From Malus domestica (Eukaryota; Streptophyta; Magnoliopsida; Rosales; Rosaceae), in NCBI RefSeq assembly GCF_042453785.1, contig NC_091677.1, forward strand, positions 32,657,001 to 32,721,000: 64,000 bases of DNA. The letters run 5' to 3'. Shown here piece after piece: positions 38,396-48,800 of this stretch; position 1 is the stretch's first letter, and every line of letters begins with the position of its first letter. The position numbers and the translations under genes were made by a program. The notes under the pieces are model-generated. The model had not been told where the DNA came from. It worked only from the letters and a program-made list of their open reading frames with translations, and made no database searches.

Positions 38396-39029
38396 ATTCC
38401 AATCTGGGCCAGGATCGACAATGGCGAAAGCTACAAAATGTTGCAGACGGTGGGTGCGGTGTCGATCGAGAGAAAAACGGGCTTGGGCTGGTGCGTTTTG
38501 TTGCCTGGGCCTAGACATATACACATATATATATTTCCTTTCCTTTTTTTTTTCTTTTTTTTTTTTTTGATCTTTTGAAGAAATTGTTTTTTTTTTTTTT
38601 TTTTTTTTTTTTTGCACAAACAAATTGTAATAGCATCAAAACTTTTAATAAAATTTCTTATTCTTTATTTTTTGATGTGACTGAACTCGAAATTGAATGC
38701 TCGAGTTGCCTACGTACCCTTCCAAAGAAGAGATCAAGTCGTAACGTAGTTCAAATACATACATATTTTTTTTGTATTTTCTTTTTGTGCCGTTTGCAGT
38801 TTTAACTCATGCAGGCAAGGAGTGTTGGTGCCATTTGCAGTTTCAACTCGTGCAGGCAAGGAGCATTTGGTGCCGTGTTGCAGTTTCAGCTCGTGCAGGC
38901 AAGGAGCGTTGGTGTTGCATTTTATGCTCGTGCAGACCAGGAGCGTTGTGCCATGCAGTTTAGGCTCGTGTAGGCGAGGAGCCTTGTGTCTTGCAGTTTA
39001 GGCTCGTGCGGACAAGGAGCTTTGGTTCG

Positions 39030-40961
39030 TCAAGCGATCTGAGAGAGTCGTTCCTCGCAATCTTCATAGCAAGGAGCCTTGACTGAGTAGTTGAAGAAGT
39101 CTTCGGGCAAGAAATCACGCATCGTGATGGGGATGGACGATCTATGTGTCGAAATTTCATCATTTTCAACACGTTCACGTTGCTTTGAAGGTTGACAAGC
39201 GCTGCTTTGCCCCCTTTCCAATTGGCGGACTTGTGGAGGAGACGTATGCTTCTTGTGCAATTTCTTAGGAGTGACTTGAGTCCATCCTTCAATTTTGCTT
39301 GTCTTGGAGGATGCCCCTAGCGGTTGAGGTGAAAACTTTGAGTCGGAAGAGCCAGAAGTGAAGGTGGTATAGTTTGACTTCACCACATCGTCAAGATCTA
39401 GCTCGATGATTCCTTTCTGAGCCAGCTTCATGATGAGATCTTTCAGCACGAAACATTTTTCTGTCGGATGACTGATGAAGCGGTGAAATTTACAGTACCT
39501 TGGACTGTCAGTGCGATTCATCTCTTCTGGCCGTTTGCACTCAGGCAAACCGATCACTTTCTTTTCCAGCAAGTCTTCTAACATGGCAACCACATCAGAG
39601 TCGGGGAATGGATAAGTCCTCTCCTCAAGCTCCTTCAAAGTGCGTCTACACATCTCTTGATCACGAAAAGCTTCGGTTTGAATCGCCTTGCCTCGTGTGG
39701 AGATTTTGACGGGAGCTGTGTTGACCGTCATTGCTTCCTTGGTGGGTTTCCATGCAGCCTTTTCCACCTTTGTCCCAAGAACTTTGTTGTTCTTGTAGTC
39801 GGCGATCGGTTCTTTCTTCCCATGATGGGCGATGCTCAACTCCATGTCATGGGCGCGAGTGGCCAATTCCTCGAAGGTCCGTGGTTTAATGCCTTGAAGG
39901 ATGTATTGCAAACCCCATTGCATGCCTTGGATGCACATCTCGATTGAAGAGGTTTCCGAGAGCCTATCTTTACAGTCGAGGCTTAGAGTGCGCCATCTGT
40001 TGATGTAGTCAATGACTGGCTCGTCCTTCCACTGCTTTGTGCTTGTTAGCTCTAGCATGCTCACAGTGCGGCGGGTACTATAGAAGCGGTTGAGGAATTC
40101 CCGCTCTAATTGCTCCCAACTGTTGATGGACTCAGGCTCTAGATCCGTGTACCACTCAAAGGCGTTTCCTTTCAGCGAGCGCACAAACTGCTTGGCGAGG
40201 TAATCTCCTTCGGTTCCTGCGTTGTTGCAGGTTTCAACGAAGTGGGCAACGTGCTGTTTCGGGTTTCCCTTTCCATCAAATTGCATGAACTTTGGTGGTT
40301 GATAACCCCTCGGCATCCTTAAGGCGTCGATCTTCTTTGAATACGGCTTTGAGTACAACCCGAAGGTATTTGAGCTCCCTTCGTACTGTGCCTTGATGGT
40401 GTTGGTGATCATCTCTTGCAGCTGCTGGATAGAAAGAGATCCCATGAGTGCCGCTGCTTGGTCTGGCTCGGGCTTTGCATCGTTTTTCTCCACCTGAGGC
40501 TCATCTTCTGGGTTAGGGTTCTCGTCGTCCTGTGGCTCCAGTCGGCTGACGAGTGCAGCGATTTGCAAGTCTTTTTCTTCCACAGTTCGGGTTAGCCTTG
40601 CGATTGCTTCATTCATCTGAGCCAGTTGTTCTTCAACGGAGGTAACGCCGATAGTCATGACTTGTGCGACCAATAGACGTGACTTTCCTTTAGACATCCA
40701 GGATGCTGATGAAGAACGTTGTTGGCTACTTTGAGATGTCATCTTATGTGCCTCAGCATCATGCTTCGGTGCCCCCAATGAGGTCAGGTTGATGACAGAC
40801 TCACACCTTGGATGCTCCCCTTGCTCTTTTAGCGGCACCAATTTTGAAGTGGCATGTTGAGGAGCGGTTGTGGCGCCAATGGATTGTCCGTTTGCGGCAG
40901 AAGTGCTTAGGATCCTTCCCTTAGTGGTTGCAAGAACGGCTTGTCCCTTGCTTGATGCCAT
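39030..40961 (-). CDS. gag: Gag polyprotein of the gypsy-type element (fossil)
   Basis: A 643-residue frame from MASSKGQAVLATTKG (40961) to the stop at 39030; the frame is also open upstream to 41075, inside the LTR. A coiled-coil-like stretch (VEEQLAQMNEAIARLTRTVE, about residues 105-140) precedes the Retrotrans_gag domain (about 230-375; FMQFDGKGNPKQHVAHFVE, FEWYTDLEPESINSWEQLER). A conserved C-terminal block reads YCKFHRFISHPTEKCFVLKD, a His/Cys arrangement in place of a classical zinc knuckle. The frame looks whole. No protease or polymerase follows. I start it at 40961 because that ATG lies just after the primer-binding site. Confidence 0.85.
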   Translation of the reverse strand: MASSKGQAVLATTKGRILSTSAANGQSIGATTAPQHATSKLVPLKEQGEHPRCESVINLTSLGAPKHDAEAHKMTSQSSQQRSSSASWMSKGKSRLLVAQVMTIGVTSVEEQLAQMNEAIARLTRTVEEKDLQIAALVSRLEPQDDENPNPEDEPQVEKNDAKPEPDQAAALMGSLSIQQLQEMITNTIKAQYEGSSNTFGLYSKPYSKKIDALRMPRGYQPPKFMQFDGKGNPKQHVAHFVETCNNAGTEGDYLAKQFVRSLKGNAFEWYTDLEPESINSWEQLEREFLNRFYSTRRTVSMLELTSTKQWKDEPVIDYINRWRTLSLDCKDRLSETSSIEMCIQGMQWGLQYILQGIKPRTFEELATRAHDMELSIAHHGKKEPIADYKNNKVLGTKVEKAAWKPTKEAMTVNTAPVKISTRGKAIQTEAFRDQEMCRRTLKELEERTYPFPDSDVVAMLEDLLEKKVIGLPECKRPEEMNRTDSPRYCKFHRFISHPTEKCFVLKDLIMKLAQKGIIELDLDDVVKSNYTTFTSGSSDSKFSPQPLGASSKTSKIEGWTQVTPKKLHKKHTSPPQVRQLERGQSSACQPSKQRERVENDEISTHRSSIPITMRDFLPEDFFNYSVKAPCYEDCEERLSQIA

Positions 40962-41019
40962 TGACTTTGAGGTGTGCTTGGATTCCTTGAACGGAGAAAG
41001 AGATGAGAGGTAGAGATTG

Positions 41020-41038
41020 TCCCACTGGGCGTGCCAAT
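41020..41038 (-). promoter_or_regulatory. Primer-binding site of the gypsy-type element
   Basis: On the element strand TTGGCACGCCCAGTGGG directly follows the CA end of the 5' LTR. TGGCACGCC-type sites are common in plant Ty3/gypsy elements. The tRNA is not assigned. Confidence 0.7.
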
Positions 41039-41039
41039 T

Positions 41040-41926
41040 TGTGAACACGGAAAATTCCTGAAACGAAAGAGACAAGAACGAACGTGCACAAACAAATATT
41101 TGTATTTGATGATGATTTTGGGTTACAATCTCTCTCTAATTTGATCCTCTGATTCGATCTCCGTAAGGTGTGTATTTGTGGATGTGTGATTGATCCAAAG
41201 GGCCGTTGGGCTTGATCTAAGGATGAACGTTCTTCAAGGGCCGTGGACTTGATCTTGAAGGTGGATTTGAGCGGATCTTCAAAGGGGCTTTTGGGCTTGA
41301 TCTTTGAAGAACAGTGATGAACGGATCTCCAAGGGCTTTTGGGCTTGATCTTGAAGAACAGTGACGAACGGATCTTCAAGGGCTTTTGGGCTTGATCTTG
41401 AAGAACGGTTGGATGTGTGGATTTGTCGACGTTGTTGATCCAAAGGGCCGTTGGGGCTTGATCTTGGATGAACGGATGATGAACGATGGTGCTTTCTTCA
41501 AGGGCCGTCGGGGCTTGATCTTGAATTGGTGGATGATTGTTGATCCAAAGGGCCGTTGGGGCTTGATCTTGGAAGAACGATGAACGAAGAACGAAGAAGG
41601 CTTTCTTGATTCTTCGGGAACCTAGATGCTTGAGAGCTTCGGGGTTTCAGAGCTTCAGAGCTTCAAGGTGTAATATGAATTCGTTTTTCAAATGAATGAA
41701 ATGGGCTTGTATTTATAGAATTTTCCAAGGCCTAATTTTGAATATAATATCCCAGATGAAATAAGTCGTTTCTGCCAGGTGTTGACACGTGTCCTATTTG
41801 ATGACTTTTCCAACTCATTTCAATTTTCGTTGAGTCACACGCTACGTGTAAAATTTATGTAATACATGAGCGTTGACACTTTGATTTATCGGTCAACATT
41901 TATTTACCGAAATTTCGATGTCTACA
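41040..41926 (-). repeat. 5' LTR (right) of the gypsy-type element
   Basis: 887 bp. On the element strand a TATA box (TCTATAAATACAAG, about 41706-41719) follows a U3 of about 210 bp. The eight or so AAGGGCCGT..GGCTTGAT motifs lie downstream of it, so they are in the transcribed R/U5 leader. The AAAAC target copy follows at 41927. Confidence 0.87.
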
Positions 41927-41934
41927 AAAACGTA

Positions 41935-42130
41935 TCAATAAAACATATTTTTCGATTCCAAAAGCACTTAAAGTGTTTTCTACAAGAATCACTAATAATG
42001 TACTTCTTTCCGGAAGCATTTTAAGTGTTTTTTTTTTCAGGATTTACTTGCATTTTTACTAATGATTGGTTTTAAAACATTTTCACTAAAAAAACTTTCA
42101 GTCATTTTGAAAGCACATTTAAACGAGTTT
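41935..42130. repeat. MITE-like fragment related to the one at 21695
   Basis: Shares GATTCCAAAAGCACTTAAAG and GGATTTACTTGCATTTTTAC-like stretches, and ends TTTTGAAAGCACATTTAAACG. It lies directly against the retroelement insertion site. Confidence 0.4.
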
Positions 42131-45100
42131 TATACTACATGGAAAAAATTTGGACAAAATATAACCGTTTGATCCAGTGCCCATGTTTTTCCCTCATCCT
42201 CGTTGGTATTTGGAGAGGCATTGGCGATGAGGCACCAACTTGCAACGGTCAAGCTTAAAAAAGCAAGGTACAACCCTGACTAGTCATGATTTTGTACTAG
42301 TTCAAATTAATATGTTCTTGAAAATTTTCAATGAAAAATATTTCTCTAAGGCTTAATTTATAGAGTTTTGTGGCTGAGATTTATTTAATTATTTGTTCAG
42401 ATTAGATCTTCCATGTGTATAAAATTCATAGCTAATTAAACAAATCCTTCCCTTTTCTTTTTCTTTCTTCTTTTCCTCAAATTTTATGTGTTCAAACTCA
42501 TTTAAACAAAATCCAATAGCTAATTAAATAAAATCCACCAGCCATTTTTTGTTTTCACAAGAAAAATACATCTGTAGTTAGACCAAATTTTGAGAGTTAA
42601 TAAAAAAGACAATTTATCATTTCCCATGATATGTTTTATATCAAAACAAAACCAAAAAGTTTCTATGAATCTGTTTGGACCCAAAATTACACAATCAGCC
42701 CGAACGATCGAAGTCGTTGATGAACATAGCTCTCAACCGTTGGATGACATAATAGTTAAGATAATTATTATTGAAGGATATATTGTGGTTTTAATCATGA
42801 TATAATCTTTTGATGGTGAATTATCTTGATACTTTATTGTACAAGATAGATGAGATGCAAACTATATCTCAAGCTTTGGGACTCTTATCTGGTTAAACAA
42901 CAATTTGCGTGCAAGTTAAATGTTGGTTAGATAAGAGAACAAAGAGGTACATATGAGGTTGAATGGGTGTTTGACTGATGCCGTGCAAGAGCTGGATGGC
43001 ATATACTTTTGTCTTATCATGAAGTCTATCAAATGATAAGTTTGATGGAAGATGGTCTTTAAAGTATCAGATTATATAGCGATTAAAGGTAATTTATTAT
43101 GCATGCATGGTTGTACTTGGACCAACATGGTGGAAAAAGAGAAGTTTTAGTTGGAATAGGATGCATTCATTTGGTCAGGCCATGCATGTGGAAAAGGTAT
43201 CTTTATCTTTTCAAGGAAAATTGGGAGATATTGGATGGCTAAGGCGGTTCCACACAATCTAATGGTTCAGAGTCAACGTAGCAAGTGATATTCTACAAAG
43301 TTAGAGAGGCGATTGGACTTTACAAAGTTATCAGGCTGTGCTAAGCAAAATACAACCACTATAAATACAGAATTGCATACAACATTAAGGCCCCTCCATT
43401 TCAACACAAAAACTGCCTTGCGCAACCTCTCGCTCTACGCGAAACCTCTCAATAACCTTGAGATTTTTATTTTCTTTTCCCGCCAACACATCTTCAGTTT
43501 GGATAAATAGCACTAGAGCCATAGAATCAGCTGACCGCGGAGCACTTTCAATTTGGATAAACAACACTGCATCGAGGCCGACTGGTTATCTATCCAAGTC
43601 TTGATCGAGAAAGATTTTTGAATCCTTATTGGCAGAGGTAATCTCATTAACCTTCTCGACGAAGTGAGGTGTTACAGATTACTACATTCGGCACATTGAA
43701 AGCCGAATCTAATATTGAACTTCGCAGAACTAGCAACCTTGTCTTCAGGCTCTAGAACCCAAATGTTGAGACGTGTTCCTTCCTCGGTCGCAGTCGCAAA
43801 GTTAAGAAGTCAGCAGCGTGCTCAACGCCACATCCACATATTTTACTCACCGGCTAAGCTTAGCCATCGAGTTGGCACGCCCTGCACATAATCGAAAGAC
43901 GTAGTTAGCTTATTAATTACTTGGCCTGCGTGCCACGTAGGCTTGGTAATTTTTAGGGTCAATAAAATCAAAGTCTTAGATTACAAAATAAAATAGTAAT
44001 TTAAAGCTAACATGCGAAGTTTTTTTTTCTTCTTGATTATAATAATTATTGATCCCTTTGCTTGTTGGATTTTTTTTTTCCTTATTCAAAACGAAATTAT
44101 TTAATAGTGTGGAACCATCTATTTATCTTTTACTCTACTTTTTATATTTCTCAAATAATTAGTTATTTATTGTATAAGAATCAAACTCATGAGTTTAGTA
44201 TTAAACTCGAGAAATGAAATCACTATTTAAAAACTCAAAATTCTTGGGCCATCTTAAGAGTTTGATTCCTATAAAATTGAATCAAATTCAAAATTTTCCG
44301 ACCCAATGGGAGGCCTAACTGTCATGATTTAAGCTTAAGCTATCAAAAAAAAAAAAAAGAAGAAAACTTTACCAATTTAAATCAAACCTCATCAACTAGC
44401 TAGTTACTTGAAGTTTATTTTCTTTAAAATACGGAGTAGTTTGTTGAACCTGGTAAATGAAGAAGGCATTTTGAGCAAGTGTTCAACCTAAGTTCACGAG
44501 GCTACCAACCTCCTGTGGCGTTATACCAAAGAGGAGTTTTATAGTTGCAACCATAGAAGAGAAGGATAAAACTTAGCAAAAGCAGGAAGAAGAGTGGAAA
44601 TCAAAGGATTCCCAAGTTGGGAATCCCTATAAATTAAAGAGGTCAGTACGTTGAAGGGGACAACAACGAGGGAAAGAGGGGATGGACTAGGGCAAGAACG
44701 CACCAAACAGAGCAAACTTCCTCTAAGTGCAAGAAACCTTATTATTGAGTGATAAGCTTTCCTTTAATTCTCCCCTAAGTTTCCTTAGGCTTTATAAAAC
44801 TGCCAAAGTATTAGAAACCCTAGATTAGCCATCCTTAAACCATGCATGCAAGCACAAGCTATCTTTCATGATAAATCAGTGACCTTTTAGCTTTCATGCC
44901 ATGTTTCAATCAGGCAAGTTACAAGTTATTGTAATTATTCAATCCTTGCTAAATCAGAGTCATTGATTCATTTGGAATGCTTCCTAAAACGTGTTAATTT
45001 TTTCAAAATATTGTGGGACTTGGTGCCGAAAATGAATCAAAACAGCTGAGAGTTTTTACCAAAGCCCAAATCCAACTCGATCATGCATGTTCTGCCTCCA

Positions 45101-45700
45101 ATATTTTGTCTTGCAATGGAAATGCAAAGATTCATATCTTTAAACTCAAAGTTTAAGAATACACGTTTTTGCATTTGAGATTTGAGTAAAAAATCAAAAT
45201 ACTTAAATTCTTTTTGGACCAAAGAGAAAAATATAAACTTAAAATTTACGTATTTACGAATTTAACTATAATGATTATGACGTTGAAATATAATTTACGT
45301 GAGTATATGAAATGCTCTAGGCGGATGGAGTGACATGGGGAATGCTTGTGCAGACTAGTGACAGCAGAGCCAGTCAAACCCCGTAAGCATTACAGCCAAA
45401 AATGGAATTGCACCCATCCTGATCCAATTTATGGGATCAAAATGATCTTTTTATTTATCGTGGATCATAAGATCAGAAATTTTTTAATTTTTTAATTTAA
45501 AATTAAACATAAATATTATTTAATAAAAATTAATCGTAAAATAGTACGGTTAAAAATAACCAACTAATTAGTAATTATAAAGAGCGAGAAGAGAGATGCC
45601 AAAAGAAGCGTCAGCAAAAGCGTAACTAACATTCTAGAAACAACGCACACAAAATTGTCACGCACATCAAGGAATCCATCCCAATTCCCATCACTGCCCA
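42131..45700. other. Gene-free region with probable LTR relics
   Basis: No host gene is recognised. Around 43100-43880 the sequence has LTR character: a TATA-like CTATAAATACAG at about 43360, a leader-like GC-richer part, and a GTTGGCACGCCC motif (primer-site-like) at about 43872. A second such zone is 44440-44830 (CCCTATAAATTAAAGAGG at about 44628). Boundaries cannot be set. No legumain exon 1 was seen here. Confidence 0.35.
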
Positions 45701-45701
45701 C

Positions 45702-45712
45702 CTGTATATATC
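45702..45712 (+). promoter_or_regulatory. TATA box of the aspartate aminotransferase gene
   Basis: TGTATATATCA lies about 100 bp before the ATG at 45806, at plausible core-promoter spacing for a short leader. Confidence 0.45.
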
Positions 45713-45805
45713 AACTCTTAATCCCTCGATCTTGTCACTCCCATTTTAGAAACCAAAGTTAGGCTTGCTTTGCTGCTTCGGCTTCCCGCATCCCCTCCAG
45801 TTCCG

Positions 45806-48800
45806 ATGGCGCTTTCCCGGAAACTTGTTCAGCAGCGGAGCTCCGTATTCGGAAGCCGATCCATGTCGTGGTGGCGGAGCGTCGAGCCGGCTCCTAAGGA
45901 TCCGATTCTCGGTGTCACCGAGGCTTTCCTCGCCGATCCAAGTCCCGACAAAGTCAATGTTGGAGTGGTGAGCCTCTTTCATCGTTTTGAGAGAGAGAAT
46001 GATTAAGCTTTTGATAAGAAAGAAATTGAAACATAAATTTGTTTGTGTGTTTATATTTTCTCTGTGAAACTCGATTAGCTCAACCGAGACCGGAATTTTC
46101 AGAAATTTTGGAAATTCGGTAGGAAACAGGGCCATGAATACAACAGTGAAAAAAAATTCCAGTACTTTTTTAAATTTTCACTTTCTCAGAAGCCAAACAG
46201 GAATTAAATGAACTAAAGGAAAAGCAGAGGATAATTTCTTTTGCTATTAATTGAAGGACATGCAAATCCTCACCGGGCTGGACTGTATCTTGTGCTTGGT
46301 TGGCGGGATTTTGTTTGATCCGAATCGACGATAATTTGAATCTCAATATTTCTGCAGTAATATTTAAGATGATTTTATCTCTTTTTTTTTTTAATGTTTT
46401 ATTTATTTTGTAATATGTTTGTCAGTCAACAGCTAACACAGTGATGCTGATTTATCTCTGGGCTATGTTGTTTGTTCATTGCGTTTAATATTTTTTTCAT
46501 ATTTATTTTCTAATTATTTTGTTTAATTAATTAAAGGGTGCGTATCGAGATGATAATGGAAAGCCAGTTGTTCTGCAATGCGTTAGAGAAGCCGAGCGGA
46601 GGATTGCCGGAAACTTAAACATGTGAGTAGCAACTAATTTAGCTACATTCATCATTTTCAAAAACTAAAAGTTTGATCCAAGAAGGATACCGAATAGATT
46701 GATCCGTCACTTCCCCATTTTTATGCATTTTTAGTATTTTTATATTTATAATTAGAGCTGTGAAATTATTCGATATGTCATCGTGTTTCACAACTTGCCA
46801 ATGTTTCAGTGGTCCCTTTAAGTTCACCTTTATATTGCCCCACTCAGGCACAAACACATTTGATTCTTTTGTCACGTTGCTCACATAGTGTGCTTCCTTT
46901 TCACTATTTGGATTTAGATTCTTAACTTTATTATTCACTGACTCGAATCTCTATCATCCAAGTAATATATGCTTCTGCTTTTGCTGTTTATTTAATTTGG
47001 GGAGTACTTGTAGCTAACGGGAGACTTGGCGCAAAACCAAGCGCAATGACGTTCTAGGATTCATACAGCTGACCTGCTTAGTGGGACAAGACTTTGTTGT
47101 TGTTGTTGTTGTATTTTATTTGGGGAGTGCTGGAGCTTTATAGAATTGGATGTTTGATGTACTGAAAAACTGGACTAGCATTTGGCAACTTTAGAAGATA
47201 ATCATGAAGAGTCAGTCCATGCTTGGACGTGTTTTCTTGATAACCAGGTCGTGGTGAATGAAATTTTTACCTGTATATTGTATCATGACTTTGTTATTTG
47301 AGTTTCGTAATGTTGTGTCTGGTATTCAATAATTGGATTTGGATTGAGATTTCATTTCCTTCACAGCTGCATTATTGGATGATTAAAGCATGGGTTGTTG
47401 CTACCACCCTATATAGCTGAGAGTTGTAGCCACCACCTTACCGAGCTGTTTTCACTTTACCAAAGTATGGGGTGTAATAGTGCTTAGACCTTACTAACCC
47501 ATCATAACTGTCATATGTTATGGGTCTTCAGTATGGTGCGGTTCTAGTTGCTGACCCTCAATCTTTCTTCATGTATATATCTTCTTGTAATTGTACATCT
47601 CAAGATTAGTATACAATTTCCTTATCAAAATCTACACAAAAAAGGGTTTATATAGGATGTGAAATGTAGGAGAAGTCTGTTAGCAGCACTAGCAAAGGAA
47701 CATGTAATCCTTTTACAAGTATGAATAGAGGGAAGATAAGTAGGTAGAATAGAGTTAGTCAATCTACTGTTCGTAGACACCCTAAACTGCCACTCTCCTT
47801 ATAATTCAAAAAGCACTCGTGGCAGATAAGTTACTGTGGGAACTTTTGCGCAAAGTAGAAAGTAAGGACTGGAATCTTGCAAATACATGCATCTTTTACA
47901 TATTACAATAGGAACTAAAGACCAAACACCTTCCATTGTTATCATGCAAGTTCACTTATCTTCTTAACTTCTCCTTATACTAATGTATAGTGATTTACGA
48001 TTGGTTTGTTCGCAACAGGGAGTATCTTCCTATGGGGGGAAGTGTGAAGATGGTGGAAGAAACACTGAAGCTAGCATATGGGGAGAATTCGGAGCACATC
48101 AAAGATAAAAGGATAGCAGCAGTGCAAGCTCTCTCTGGAACGGGTGCATGCCGTCTTTTTGCAGACTTTCAAAAGCGTTTTCGTCCCGAGTCTCAAATCT
48201 ATATACCAGTGCCAACATGGGCCAAGTGAGCATTGTTTAGAACTTCTTTTATTGCTTAAAAATTTCCCATTTCTCTCCATTCCTCTCCATTTTAACTATT
48301 AGCATTTTCTGATGCGGGGCTTCTTAAATGAAATATCAACAGCCATCATAACATCTGGAGAGATGCTCACGTCCCCCAAAAGACATTCCATTACTATCAT
48401 CCGGAAACTAAGGGGTTGGACTTTGCAGGACTGGTCGATGACATAAGGGTAGAAAGAAACATATCTTACTTTTACATTATTCCACTTGCGTTGTTTTAAA
48501 ATAATTAATTCTGCTGCTTTAATCTTTCCTGGTAAATATAATTTGCATGTACTTTTTACCCTATATGTATGTTCTCTTCATTGACACCCTGTTCCTTGCT
48601 CTGCGACTGGGCATTGTACAGAATGCTCCAAACGGCTCATTCTTTCTACTTCATGCCTGTGCTCACAATCCCACTGGAGTGGATCCTTCAGAGGAACAGT
48701 GGAAAGAGATTTCAAAACTGATCAAGGTAAATTTCTTAGAATATTTTCTTTAAAAGTTTTTTCTTCTTTACCTCTAATAACCTTCCGCTACTCCCTTTGG

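Larger units (their letters stand above)
35600..38620. other. Block of captured host-gene fragments and homopolymer T tracts
   Basis: Between poly-T runs (about 35604-35630, 35786-35803, 35966-35985, 38547-38568 and 38587-38613) lie pieces resembling at least four known host genes (WDR5, NECAP, PTRHD1, RPT3) and two or three unidentified ones, on both strands. Between the pieces there is a CACTGC-rich low-complexity stretch (36340-36620) and a roughly 55-bp duplication (about 36727-36775 and 36838-36883, with GAAGATGGAAAGCATGGATC). Confidence 0.6.
31152..41926 (-). mobile_element. Gag-only Ty3/gypsy-type retroelement, chimeric, about 10.8 kb (fossil)
   Basis: Outer LTRs at 31152-32043 and 41040-41926 (ends TGTGAACACGG.. 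and ..TGTCTACA on plus) are flanked by AAAAC at 31147-31151 and 41927-41931. It reads on the minus strand: 5' LTR, primer site, gag, a long internal region, a purine tract, 3' LTR. There is no protease, integrase or reverse transcriptase, so it is a non-autonomous derivative (LARD/TR-GAG-like). The interior contains an ORF on the opposite strand, fragments of several host genes, and a partial second LTR plus gag fragment at its 3' end. The gag frame looks whole. The inner LTR copy is nearly identical to the right LTR, suggesting recent activity; the outer left LTR is more diverged. Confidence 0.87.
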
